Assembly: GCA_029298735.1 (NCBI GenBank)
Contig: JANSLP010000230.1
Span: forward strand, 1 to 54,372
Length of the DNA stretch: 54,372 nucleotides
Direction of reading: 5' to 3'
DNA from: Ophiostoma sp. CBS 140.51
Taxonomy: Eukaryota; Ascomycota; Sordariomycetes; Ophiostomatales; Ophiostomataceae
A program made the position numbers and the translations under genes. Below, in pieces: positions 9,553 through 19,975 of the stretch. Under the pieces are notes generated by a model that worked only from the letters and a program-made list of their open reading frames with translations, ran no database searches and had not been told where the DNA came from. Every line of letters starts with the position of its first letter. Position 1 is the first letter of the stretch.

Positions 9553-12500
9553 GTTGACATAAACGGCAGGCACTGGCACTGCTGCCACATGGTGAGGGAA
9601 ACTGCGACCGGCGTTGTGTAAATCGTGAGAGGAAGGTGCAACCCTTCTTCGACTTTCATAAAGACAAAGATACTCTAGAAAAGAAAAAGTCCGAGGCAGG
9701 ATTAGGAAACCACGACCGGCGACGGAGAGTGACCCGGACTAAAAAACAGGGCTGGAGCCCTCGCGACCTGTTCTGGCATTCCTGATCACAGTTCGGAGCT
9801 TGCGATTAGAACAGACCCAGACATGCAGTTGCAGCGAGCCCTGCTGCTCTGAAATGTAAAAAGTGAGCAGCAGCAGCCTGGTGCTCTTTGATGTGATGGG
9901 GCTGTAGAGGCAGTGCGATATGGGTTAGAAAAGGACGAGGAAACAAAGGAAGCTAGCGATGGCGGCGATCGTTTTCTTGTTTTTGGGAGCTCCACGCATC
10001 TTTTTTCTTTCTGTCTCTCTGTCTGTACGAGTATTCAGTGCCTTGGCACTTGGTCCAGGCTATTCAATAGCAGTCGATAGCAGACCATGGTGTACTGTGT
10101 AAAACGACGAAAACGGCGCCCATTTTCAGCTGTCGCGACAGGACGGACATTTATGGAGCCGCCGACATTTGAAAGTTCGCGGCGAAGAGAAGGAACGATT
10201 GAGCCGGGCAGACGTTGCGCATCCGCACGCAACTGCATGTGCCTGTCTGTACGAGACTGCGAGACTGCCCATGAATGCCACGCATTTGCGACGTACTGGC
10301 CGATCAAGAGCCCTACCGGGCCTGCAGGCCACTTTCTTTTTTGACAGAAAAAGAGACAGCCTGTCAATGGCGAAGATGTGAAATGAAAGAGAGCGAGAAC
10401 AATGGACAAGAGGACATGGGGGTCGTTTTTTATTTGGGGAGCCGAGCACTGACAGCATGGTGCGAGATCCGCAACGGGTCGCTCCTGCCATCCTGCCTTT
10501 CTTTCCTACTCGTCGCGGAGACGCAGCCGGTGGGCGATGGTGGGCGTGGTGGGCAGTGGGTGGCGCTGGTACCGTGCAGTGTCTTTCCTCTCTGGGAAGA
10601 GCCTCGTTGAGGCAAGAGTCTAGACCTCTTCGTGAAGAGAACGGATGCCATATTACGAGTGTGTTGATGTGCTGGATGTGATCACAGTGCAGATATGTCT
10701 ACTAACAGCACCACACGCTAGAAAGGAAAAGCGCCGCGACGGGCGCGAGATGGCGCCGCAGGTGGCGAGCAGAAAGAGGGCAAAATTCTTTGGCCGGGCC
10801 AGTATTTATTGTCGTAGGTTTGCACATTTCTTCTCTTCACTCAAGGCGACATCCTCTCCGGCGAGACCGTTGTGGACAGCTGCTATCGACAGCTGGCAGA
10901 CTTGGACGGTGTTTACTGCCAGCTGCCAGCCCATCCTCATTTTCGACTGGCATTTTTGTTGGGTGCGTTTTCTGGGCGCAATTTTATTTTATTTTATCAT
11001 ATGTCTGCAATTGGCACAACAGCATCGCAGATATATTTTACGTGCGACAAACGCACTCTCAATTTGCAATATTACCTGTCACGGATATATTCCAGCTTGG
11101 CATCATATTTTGCTGAGCCTTGTGGTAAACCAATTTACGTGAGATCGCAGTTATTGATCCATTGAGCCCTTGATTGGGCCAAGCGCCATCACTATGGAGC
11201 GACGGAGCGCTGCGGAGCACTGAAAGCCAGGGCCATAGCACGACGGAGAATTCGAGGCCCATGTGTTGAAGGAGCCGCCGTCCCGCGTTTGTCAATTGCA
11301 CTCAATTATACGACGCCTCTTTCATCATATCCTGCTTTGGATATGATCCTTTGCTTACATACTCTGACAACGGGCTTCTTTGCTCTTTCCATCTCACAAA
11401 CATAAAGTAAGACGCCATATTGCCCCTCGCCCTTTCCTGGGCGCCATTCCAGCACCCTCAGCCTTTCAAGGCCTGGCCAAGGATGCAAAAGGCAGGGGCG
11501 CATGGGAGATTAGTTCAGCCTGTGTGCAGAAACGGCACATCATCGCCGACGCGCAAATACCACTTGGCCAGGCTAGGAAAAGCACATCTTTTGTGCACCT
11601 GCTTGGAATAGAAGTTCTAGTAACAGCACTGGGAACAGCACTAGGAACAGCAACGGCACTGACGCCCAAAGAGGAAGGATGAAAGGACTCAAGATCAAAT
11701 TATGCATAGATATGGTGTAGTGGCGCAGATAGATCGACCAGTGTTTCTTTAGTTCTCTGCGACCTTATTGCCTCGGAGGTGCCAATTGCAACCATTTGGT
11801 CGTCTTGAATTGGTACCCCTGCATGTGCTTTGCGGCCCAACCCACTACTCAGTACGGCCTACCACCCGGTAGTTTAAAGATCGGGGGAGCAAGATTGCCA
11901 CAGGGGAAAAAACTAGATCTGTTTTGTGGAAACAAATCCGCCCTGGCGTGCCTGGTGCCCTGAATCGGTTTGTTGATTTGCCCTTTGTTCCATTTTATTC
12001 GTTCTGATGTACGACGTACGCGAAGTAGATCGTCTATCCCTCAAGTCTCTATCGTCTTTTCCGTCTCTTGTTACTCACCAGGGTAACTGGGTGAACACTT
12101 TGAGCGCCTGCGCACATCGTTGATCCTTCTTTCCCGACTGCTTCTTGCCAAGCGCAGGTGGAAGAATTGTGCAGTCGCCCCTTCCGCGTTCTGAGAGTAC
12201 ACACAGACAAGAGGCTGCCCCCCCTCCGATGCTTCCTATTTGGGAAATCCGTCGCCCGCATGTCGCCATCAGCACCGGTTTGCAACCCTTTGCACCTGCC
12301 GTGCAGTGCATATTATTGCCCGCTCAGGAAGCTGCGACCTCCAAATTGGACAATCTACACGGCCGCACCAGGAAGGAGCATTTTCTGCACTTTTTGCATA
12401 TTCTGCCCCCTACCCGTCCGAGCCCTTCGTTCCGCCGAGGATCGTCTTGGCTCGAGGCAGTGAGTGCGGTTCTTAATGATACTTTACTTGGCACCAGGTA

Positions 12501-13082
12501 CAAATAGATACTAGATAAAATGTTAAGAATGATGCAACATGCAATGCGGGCTCCATCCGTGTAGTCCGTCGAAGAGCCGGGCCCATGTCGCCTGCCCGCT
12601 CCTTCCCTGGTCAGCGGCAAGAGGAGAGGGAAAAAGCCGATCAACAGAATAATTGCGGAGAAGGCGCTTGGCTCATGCCAGGTTCCTTACAAAAGAGAAA
12701 TAGATTGGGAAGGTCCCATTGGCAGATAGAGCACACAACAACAAATGCATTGGCTCTTCTCGTCTCTCCTTCCTTTCTCGACCAGCTTTTCCTTCTTCTT
12801 GCTTCTTGCTTCCTGCGTTCTTTTTGTCTCTTCTCCTAGGCATTGTTTTTATTTATTATCCTCCCTGGGCCTCCCTTCCTTCGAGCTCACCTCACGTCTT
12901 GCGTTTTGTATCTTGTTGTTTTCACTCTTTGGATCTGTCATTCACTTGCACCCGTTCATTGACGCGTTTCTTTTTCACATTCACGTTTAACTCACTCTCT
13001 ACTCAGTGACATCATCGAAAGCTCTTTGTTTTCTTTCTTTCTTTTTTCTCGACACTACCCTTCTCTTGTCTCAGCCGCCACA
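9553..13082. other. 3.5-kb intergenic region between a Zn2Cys6 gene and the sedolisin gene
   Basis: No open frame here looks like a protein. The longest ones (10126-10491, 10645-11142, 12145-12507) overlap one another on both strands and lack domain-like sequence. The region separates two divergent genes, so it probably holds both promoters and perhaps long 5' leaders. From about 12740 to 13080 the plus strand is markedly pyrimidine-rich (TCTT/CCTT runs), as in the core promoters and leaders of well-expressed filamentous-fungal genes. No tRNA or transposon was recognised. A non-coding transcript cannot be excluded. Confidence 0.45.
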
Positions 13083-15050
13083 ATGTTAGCGCCATTCCTC
13101 CTCTTTGCCTCTGTGGCCAGCGCAAAGGTCTTTCATAGCCTTCCCAGCGTCCCACAAGGCTGGAGCCTTGTCCGCAACGCCAGCCCATCGGATGCCATCT
13201 CACTCAAAATTGCCCTGCACCAGCGCAGTGCCGCCGACCTCGAGCGTATCGTCCTTGAGGTGTCGACGCCTGGCCACCCAAACTACGGCATGCACCTGAC
13301 ACGCGACGAAGTCCGCTCGTACACGGCTCCCTCTGACGCTGCTGTCGACTTTGTTTCATTTTGGCTGCGTGACAATGGTATCGAGTCTTCTTCTTCTTCG
13401 GTCAAGGTTGACAACGACTGGGTCTCGTTCACGACGACGGTTGACCGCGCCAATGCTCTTCTCGACACCAAGTTCGACTGGTACCAGTATGAGGACAGCA
13501 ACTCGCCTGTCCTCCGCACCCTCGAGTACAGTGTGCCCGATGCATTGGTAGACCATGTCGACCTCGTCCAGCCCACGACCCGCTTCGGCCGGTTCAGCAC
13601 CCACAGATCGACCGTCTTCAGCATGGAGTATGTCGAGGACAAGGCGGACGAGGCCGAAAACAACGAGAACAAGGAGACTGGCAGCGTCAAGTCTACTCTG
13701 GCTACCGCGGCCAATGAGGCGGCTGTCGCGTCGTGCAATGCTGGTGTCACCCCCAAGTGCCTTCACGACCTTTACAACATCAACTACACCGTGACCAACC
13801 CCGCCGAGAACCTCATCGGCTTTGCCTCGTACCTCAACGAGTACGCCCGCTACAGCGATCTGCAACTGTTTGAAAAGTACTACGTTCCCGCTGCCAAGGG
13901 CCAGAACTTTTCTGTGACTCTCATCAATGACGGCAAGAACGACCAGACCTCTGGATATGACAGTGGTATGTCATGCTCTATGAATGTTTCTCAAGATAGG
14001 GTTTATGTACTGACCAAACAGGGGAGGCCAACCTCGACGTCCAAAACATCCTTGGCGTCAGCCACCCCGTTCCCATCATTGAATACAGCACCGGTGGTCT
14101 TGGGTAAGTCATCGTTCGTCTTCATCTCGTGATGATCTTTTTTTCTTCCTCTTTTCTTTTCTTTTTCTTCTCTTTTTTTTCTTCCTGCACCCACTAACAC
14201 TGACAGCCCCCTTGTCCCTACACCTGATGAGCCGACACAACCCGGTAGCAACGAGCCCTACCTGGAATTCCTGACCTACATGCTGGCCCTGAACGACTCT
14301 GCTCTCCCGCAAACCCTCTCGACATCCTACGGCGAAGAGGAGCAGTCGGTCCCCGAGGAGTACGCATACAAGATTTGCAACTTGTTCATGCAGCTCGGAG
14401 CCCGTGGTGTCAGTGTGCTTTTCAGCTCGGGTGACTCCGGCCCTGGCGATGCTTGCGTGCGAGTCTCGGACAACAAGCCGTACTTCCAGCCTACCTTCCC
14501 TGCTGGCTGCCCGTATGTCACCTCGGTCGGTGCCACGTACGGAACTGGTCCCGAGCGGGGTGTGTCTTTCAGCTCTGGCGGCTTCAGCTCTCTTCACCCT
14601 CGCCCGGCTTACCAGGATGCTGCTGTCTCGACGTACCTCAAGTCCATTGGTAGCACCTACGCGCCCTTCTTCAACGCATCGAACCGTGGTTTCCCCGATA
14701 TTGCCGCACAGGGCAACAACTTTTTGATCTTTGACAAGGGCCGCTCCGCACAGCTGGCGGGCACCAGTGCATCGGCGCCCGTTGTTGCCGGCGTGATCGC
14801 CCTGCTCAATGCTGCTCGCCGCAGCAAGGGTCTCTCGCCGCTGGGTTTCCTCAACCCTTGGCTGTACAACAACACAGCCGCTCTGAACGATATCACGACC
14901 GGCGCTGGCGAGGGCTGCACTAACACGACATACTTTGCCAGCCCGGCTCTGTGGAACGCGACGACAGGCTGGGACCCGGTCACGGGCCTTGGCACCCCCA
15001 ACTTCCCGGCCCTCCTGGAGGCGGCCGCACCTGGTGTGCCCAACGTGTAA
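13083..15050 (+). CDS. secreted sedolisin (S53) serine-carboxyl peptidase, TPP1-like (3 exons)
   Basis: Exons are 13083-13965, 14022-14103 and 14207-15050, giving 602 residues. The introns (56 and 103 nt) have GTATGT and GTAAGT donors and TGAC/CTAAC branch sites. The start at 13083 gives a clear signal peptide (LAPFLLFASVASA). A pro-kumamolisin activation domain covers about residues 25-170. The catalytic residues of S53 enzymes are present: Glu296 and Asp300 in GEANLDVQ, which appears only after splicing intron 1; oxyanion Asp398 in SSGDSGPGD; and Ser509 in GTSASAP. The C-terminal DITTGAGEGC...GWDPVTGLGTPNF is the calcium-binding region. S53 tripeptidyl/endopeptidases digest protein at acidic pH outside the cell or in vacuoles. 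The upstream leader is CT-rich. Exact specificity (tripeptidyl versus endo) is not decided. Confidence 0.95.
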
Positions 15051-15357
15051 TGGACTAGGTGTGAATTATCCTTTTGATAAGGAGGAGACTGGTGGCACTG
15101 AAAGAAGAGGAAAGACATGGCATCGTTTATTGCAAACACTGTCAGCAGTGCTTAAGCCGTGATAGACCATTGGAAGGTAGCTAAGAGCGCCTCTTTGATA
15201 TAAATTTACGTTGATTTAATGATTACAACCAGTGTCGATAATCTCGTAATATGTCAGAGTAAGCAATGGTATTCATCTATCCGCCAAGTCTAATCCCGTG
15301 TCTACAATCTAAAGGCACAGTCCAAAAAGTAGCCGGCTACATCAAACCCTCCAATAT
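15051..15357. other. short convergent 3' intergenic region
   Basis: These 307 bp lie between the stop codons of the convergent sedolisin and PrpF-like genes. The sequence is AT-rich towards 15200-15350 and presumably holds both polyadenylation regions. I see no further feature. Confidence 0.4.
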
Positions 15358-16743
15358 TTATACATAAATGACACCCTCAAAGACACGCCTTGCTGTGCGG
15401 TAGACAGTGACTCCAGCAGCTTCTTCACCGTTGGCGGCGATGACGACCTCGACGTCTAGTGTACCACTGCGGTGCTGGATGATAACTTTGCGGCCGTCAC
15501 TTGCTGTCTCAGTCTTGGAAGAGGTTATCTCACGCTCAGCCGCCCCTGCAATTGCCAGGGGACTTGCAGAGTCACTCTTGGGTGAGCTCGACAGGCTAGA
15601 CAGTGGTGGCGTCGGTGGCAGAGAGTTGTCGTCGCTCTGTGAGGAACTTCTCCGTGTCTCGTTCTTCTCCTTCTCGGCGAGCAGGTCGGCCGCCACAGTT
15701 CCGTCCAGACACACGGCCGCACCAAGACACACGGCGCCCGTCAGCTGGAAACTCGGGTGCGCCTTGCCCATGCTGTAGGAGAAGACGTGGATGTCAGACG
15801 AGCTGTCAGTGTTTGGGTCCGCTGCCGACAAGAGTGAAATCTTGGGTGTGCCGCGCTGCAGACCAGCCGTTGTCGTGTTGGCAGCAAAACCAAAGAGGAC
15901 AGACGCGTGCCGCCGGATGGCTTCAATTGTTGTAACAGAGATTTCCGAGTCGGGGTGGGCCGCATCGTAGACTACCGGCATGGTCCTGGCGTCGACAAAG
16001 ACAAATGGGTTGGATACGTCGACCAAAGACGCTGTGACGGTAAAGGGCTCGACGACGCCGTCCCCCACAGCAACGTGTATTGTCTGCTGCCGCAGGCCTG
16101 TGGGAAACGTCTTGCCCGTCATGCTGCCGCCGGGCGACACAAATTTGACCTTGACGAGCGACCCGGGACCCTTGACACCCGAGATGCGATAGTCCCCTGT
16201 CGGGTTAAATAGGCCCGTCAAGGGGTCAACGGCAATCGTTTCTTCGAGCAGTACATCCGTGTTGGTGTTGTACACGGACACGGTCGTCTCCGAACCGCCA
16301 GGTGGCGCCTCCACCAACCCCTCATCGACGGCAAACGCCGCCACACCGCTCGCCATGTTGCCGCAGTTGCCCGTGAGGTCGACCACCTCCGCACCCACCG
16401 TGACCTGCACAAAGGTGTACTCGACGTCCACACCAGACCTGCTGCTGGGACCGACCACGGCGACTTTACTGGTGGTAGACGTAGCACCGCCCACACCTTC
16501 GAGCTGGCGCGGGTCGCCCAGCCTCGAACCCATTACAGACACCAAAAGAGGACCCCATTCGGCCTTGTCGTCGGGCAGGTCATGTCGATGCAAGAAAAGG
16601 CCACGGGAGGTGCCGGCACGCATGAGAACAGCCGGTAGACGGTGTCGCCGAGCTCGAGCATGTTGAGCCCGGGCTTGTGCATCAGCCGCCGTCTTGGCAG
16701 TCTTGGCGGGTGGTATCTCGAGTGACGTTGATGTTGTTGACAT
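15358..16743 (-). CDS. PrpF / DUF453 family isomerase-like protein
   Basis: This single-exon 461-residue protein belongs to the PrpF (2-methylaconitate cis-trans isomerase / methylitaconate isomerase) family, which has the diaminopimelate-epimerase fold. Visible landmarks are LPAVLMRAGTSRGLF (residues 37-50), GGATSTTSKVAVV with Lys93, TGNCGNMASGVAAFAVDEGLV with Cys127, NPFVFVDA, and the terminal RTARRVFEGVIYV. Lys93 and Cys127 match the positions of the catalytic Lys/Cys pair reported for bacterial PrpF. Bacterial PrpF works with AcnD in the methylcitrate cycle, whereas in fungi the substrate is generally not established. A Ser/Pro-rich low-complexity insert (about 357-417) interrupts the C-terminal domain and is unusual. 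The N-terminal 35 residues are Ala/Arg-rich; a targeting role is possible but unproven. Confidence 0.88.
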   Translation of the reverse strand: MSTTSTSLEIPPAKTAKTAADAQARAQHARARRHRLPAVLMRAGTSRGLFLHRHDLPDDKAEWGPLLVSVMGSRLGDPRQLEGVGGATSTTSKVAVVGPSSRSGVDVEYTFVQVTVGAEVVDLTGNCGNMASGVAAFAVDEGLVEAPPGGSETTVSVYNTNTDVLLEETIAVDPLTGLFNPTGDYRISGVKGPGSLVKVKFVSPGGSMTGKTFPTGLRQQTIHVAVGDGVVEPFTVTASLVDVSNPFVFVDARTMPVVYDAAHPDSEISVTTIEAIRRHASVLFGFAANTTTAGLQRGTPKISLLSAADPNTDSSSDIHVFSYSMGKAHPSFQLTGAVCLGAAVCLDGTVAADLLAEKEKNETRRSSSQSDDNSLPPTPPLSSLSSSPKSDSASPLAIAGAAEREITSSKTETASDGRKVIIQHRSGTLDVEVVIAANGEEAAGVTVYRTARRVFEGVIYV

Positions 16744-17820
16744 TGTGTCGTATTTTCGTATGTAGGAGTGTTTGAATATCGAAATAAATGTCTTGTCGTC
16801 GTCTATGGTCGTCGTCTATCGTATGTGTCTTATCGTCTATGGTGGTCTATTCAAATCTCTGTCGAACATAAATGTCCTCCAAGACAAGTGAGAATAAACA
16901 AAGCACAACTGTATATATCAACAGAACGGCGCCGGCGAGTGGCCGGGGGGACGCCAGGGAGCACGCAATGACGCTCCATACTGCACACTGCACACTGAAT
17001 TTTGCCTCAGAATAGGGGGGCGGCCGTTGCAGAATCGGTGCCGAATTGTCATCATTGCAATTTCTCCTTCTTTTGTCGTTGATGGACAATGGATATGGAT
17101 TTGCCGTTGTTCCCGTGTTATTTTGTCGCCCAGAAGTGCGGTGTTTCTAGACTGTTCATCTGTGGATTTGCTGTTTGGACTTTTTTTCCTGTTTGGTCAG
17201 GTAGTCGTGTAAGTCGAAAGCCACGGAAATGGAGATGCCGTGGAAACTTTTTGAATTCAGTGGAGCCCCCTGTCAGATTTGAAAAACAGTGGCACCATTG
17301 GCCTGTTGGGGGCTACGAGGAGTGCTAGTTGCGCCAATTCACTGCAGAACTTGCCTCGCTTGGGCGAGGAGGACGTGGTTTGCGTCAGGCGTGTTGGTCT
17401 TGGGGCCCCGTGGGGAAACATTCCCGGACATTAACCCCGCGAGTTTTTGAGAGAGAGGTGTGCAAAGATTTAATGCGTGGAAGTGAGGAGCCGGCGGCCA
17501 GGAACTAGGAACACGCGAGTGAGCAGTCGAGTCAGAAAACGTCAAGGCACCCAAAAATACAGGGAAAAAAAGATTAAAACAAAAAAGATGTATGGGGTCC
17601 GGAGTCGTTGAAATTGAAACCTGTCACAAGCAAGGTCTCAAGCAAGGTTCTGTTTACGAGGGTTCCCCAGAGATATAAGAAATCGAGGGCCCTTCTCCCC
17701 AGACCCTGCGATGTGGGATAGGATGCGAAGTTGACTGTTGACTGTTGACGCCCGCCTATTGCCCTGTTCACCTTATCTCACCCCACGACACCTCACCTCA
17801 CGACACATCACGAACTCACA
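16744..17820. promoter_or_regulatory. divergent promoter region, PrpF-like gene / sugar transporter
   Basis: This 1077-bp gap lies between two divergent starts. The first 100 bp next to the PrpF gene contain GTCGTCTATCGT-type short repeats (16796-16840). The plus-strand leader before 17821 contains CACCTCACGACA-type repeats (17783-17812). Small open frames on both strands lack protein character. No motif can be assigned to a regulator with confidence. Confidence 0.4.
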
Positions 17821-19592
17821 ATGGGGGCCAAGTACTTGGGCTTTCGCGGCCAGAAGCTGCACTTGGCGATGCTTGTCCTTGTTGTTGCGCCGAGTTTCAT
17901 CCTCTTTGGCTACAACAACGGTTCGACGGGCGGCATCGCCAGTCTGGCGTCCTTTACCAAGGTGAGTCCACGAAGTGCCGTTGACTATATCAATTATAAT
18001 GACAGTGTGATGTGATAGACAGTCACTAACAACACAGCAATTCCCTGATTACAACACAACCAGCGGCACTCCCTCTGTGAATGCCTTCCACTCGCGGGTC
18101 AAGGGCGTCGTCACTGGCTGCTACGATCTCGGCGCGGTCGTCGGCTCTCTTCTGTGCATCTTTTATTCGGACAAGATTGGACGTCTTCGCACACTTCTCA
18201 CGGGACTGCTCTTGACCATTGTCGCCCTCGCCATTGAGTCGTCCGCCTTCACGCTCGCCCAGTTCGTGGTCGGCCGTGTCCTCATTGGTGCCGCCATCGG
18301 TACCATCAGCGCCGTGATTCCTGTGTGGCAGTCTGAGTGTGCCTCCTCGGCCCACCGTGGTACCTTTGTCATTGTCGAAGGTCTTTCCATTTCTTTCGGT
18401 ATTACCCTTTCAGAATGGGTGGCCTTTGGTTTCTCGTTTGTGTCCAACGAGGGCGCACAGTGGCGTGTGCCACTGGCCTTCCCCGTCATCTTTGCCTTTT
18501 TCGTCATCCCTTTCGTCTTCATCATGCCCGAGTCGCCTCGCTGGCTGGCACGTGTTGGCCGTATCGACGAGGCCCGGGCCGTGCTTGCCGCTCTTGCCGA
18601 CGAGGACGAGGACTCGCCTTCCGTCCAAGAAGAGCTCCGTGGTGTGGAGCACTCGCTGGCTCTCGTGAGCGGCAACTTTTCCGAACTCTTCCACAACGGC
18701 GAAGAACGCGTCCTCCACCGCGCTTCTCTAGCTTGCATGGGCCAACTAATGCAACAATTTTGCGGTATCAGCTCGTTGTACGACGGCCCCTTTCTTCGTT
18801 TTGCGATGTCGTGATGCTCTGAATTTTTTTCGGATTTTTTTCAACTTTTTTCCCATATCTATGGTCACGTGACCTCTATTTCCTGCCCATGCTAACATTT
18901 GAAGAGTTTTTTACACGTCGACCGTCTTTGTCAGCCTGGGGTTCGAGGGCGTGCATGCCCGTGTCATGGGCGCCAGTCTCACGACATTCCAGACGTTGGC
19001 ATCTATTGTGCCTATCTTCCTCATCGAAAAGGTCGGCCGCCGCAAGCTGTTCATGGCCGCAGGCATGGGTCTTGCTATTAGCTGCGCCATTGTCGCTGGC
19101 ACGGGCGACCTGCCGGGCCATAAGAGTATCGCCGCCATTGTCTTCTTTTTCGTCTACGACTTTTTCTACCCGCTGGGCTTTTTGGGCCAGACGTTCCTGT
19201 ACGCCAGCGAAGTTTCGCCTCTCCGCTTCCGCGTGCCCATTACTGCCATTGCCAACGCCACGCAGTGGCTCTCGCAGTTTGTCGTCGCGCAGGTCACACC
19301 GCCCGGCACCGACAACCTCGGCAACAAGTACTGGATCATTTTCGCCGTCATCAACGCCGCGTTTGTGCCCATTGTCTTCTTCTTCTTCCCCGAGACCAAG
19401 GGCCGCAGTCTCGAGGACATTGACATCATCTTCCGTCACACCACCAGCATCTTTGACGCCGTGTCGGTCGCCGAGAACATGACCAACGAGCAGGTCCGCC
19501 AGGAAGAGGCCACGACCGTCGGCGAGAATGAGAAGGAGAGTGTCGCCTCAGCCAGCGAGAAGGAGAACGTGACTGCCCAGACTATTGTGTAA
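17821..19592 (+). CDS. MFS sugar transporter (3 exons)
   Basis: Exons are 17821-17961, 18038-18777 and 18905-19592, giving 522 residues. Intron 1 (76 nt) has GTGAGT and CTAAC. Intron 2 (127 nt) has GTACGA and GCTAAC and ends at GAAG; this choice restores QQFCGISSLVFYTSTVF, the canonical sugar-porter spacing in TM7. Family signatures are FGYNNGSTGG in TM1, DKIGRLRT after TM2, PESPRWLARVGR before the central loop, EKVGRRKLF after TM8 and PETKGRSLEDID after TM12. It should be a 12-TM plasma-membrane proton or facilitative sugar porter. The substrate is unknown; the family includes hexose, lactose/cellobiose and quinate porters. The C-terminal cytosolic tail is Glu/Ser-rich. Intron 2 carries a GGTCACGTGACC palindrome, and a 10-bp tandem repeat begins about 60 nt after the stop. 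Confidence 0.92.
18863..18874. promoter_or_regulatory. GGTCACGTGACC palindrome inside intron 2 of the sugar transporter
   Basis: This perfect 12-bp palindrome is centred on CACGTG and lies inside the 127-nt second intron, the longest intron in the window. TCACGTGA is a strong E-box form for bHLH factors such as Cbf1. The intronic location is unusual, and function is inferred only from the motif. Confidence 0.35.
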
Positions 19593-19650
19593 GGAGGAGG
19601 GGATGCCATTGGAGTGAAGGATGATGTCGGTGGATGTAATTAATAAAAGC

Positions 19651-19760
19651 TTGAACAAAGTTGAACAAAGTTGAACAAAGTTGAACAAAGTTGAACAAAG
19701 TTGAACAAAGTTGAACAAAGTTGAACAAAGTTGAACAAAGTTGAACAAAGTTGAACAAAT
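19651..19760. repeat. 10-bp tandem repeat, 11 units of TTGAACAAAG
   Basis: Ten perfect copies of TTGAACAAAG run head to tail from 19651. An eleventh copy ending in T (19751-19760) and then decaying sequence follow. The array lies about 60 nt downstream of the sugar-transporter stop, probably in its 3' UTR or just beyond it. Near-perfect identity of the units indicates recent expansion. Confidence 0.97.
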
Positions 19761-19867
19761 TGAATAATATGAAGTTTCACTGGTCTGGCCGTTTTCGTGG
19801 TTGAGAGGAGATGTTGTTCAATTTGAGTTTGAAGAGTGACTAATCAAATTGCGATATTTCAGTTGTC

Positions 19868-19975
19868 AGGAAGGAGCAAATTCGACAAAAGTGTCGTTGA
19901 GGAAGGAGTGATGCGTTGACATGTTGATCGAGGAAGGGGCATTCGAAAATGTCGCAGTCAAGGAAGGGTGCACTC
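19868..19975. repeat. degenerate 30-32 bp minisatellite (about 4 units)
   Basis: AGGAAGG recurs at 19868, 19900, 19931 and 19961, spaced 32, 31 and 30 bp apart. Between the cores the units share TTCGA and GTCG elements in similar positions (TTCGACAAAAGTGTCG, TTGACATGTTGATCG, TTCGAAAATGTCG). This looks like an old tandem array that has diverged. Confidence 0.5.

Noticed and set aside
10890..10925. 10-bp inverted repeat CAGCTGGCAG/CTGCCAGCTG with a 16-bp loop
   Set aside because: Arms of this length at short spacing are expected a few times by chance in 54 kb, and nothing nearby supports a structured RNA or terminator.
13026..13082. Upstream extension of the sedolisin frame by 19 codons
   Set aside because: It would bury the signal peptide. 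The ATG at 13083 follows a CAGCCGCCACA leader and gives a canonical secretion signal.
19548..19748. Minus-strand frame encoding a repetitive FNFVQLCSTL peptide
   Set aside because: It is only the translation of the 10-bp tandem array, which is open in all frames of that strand.
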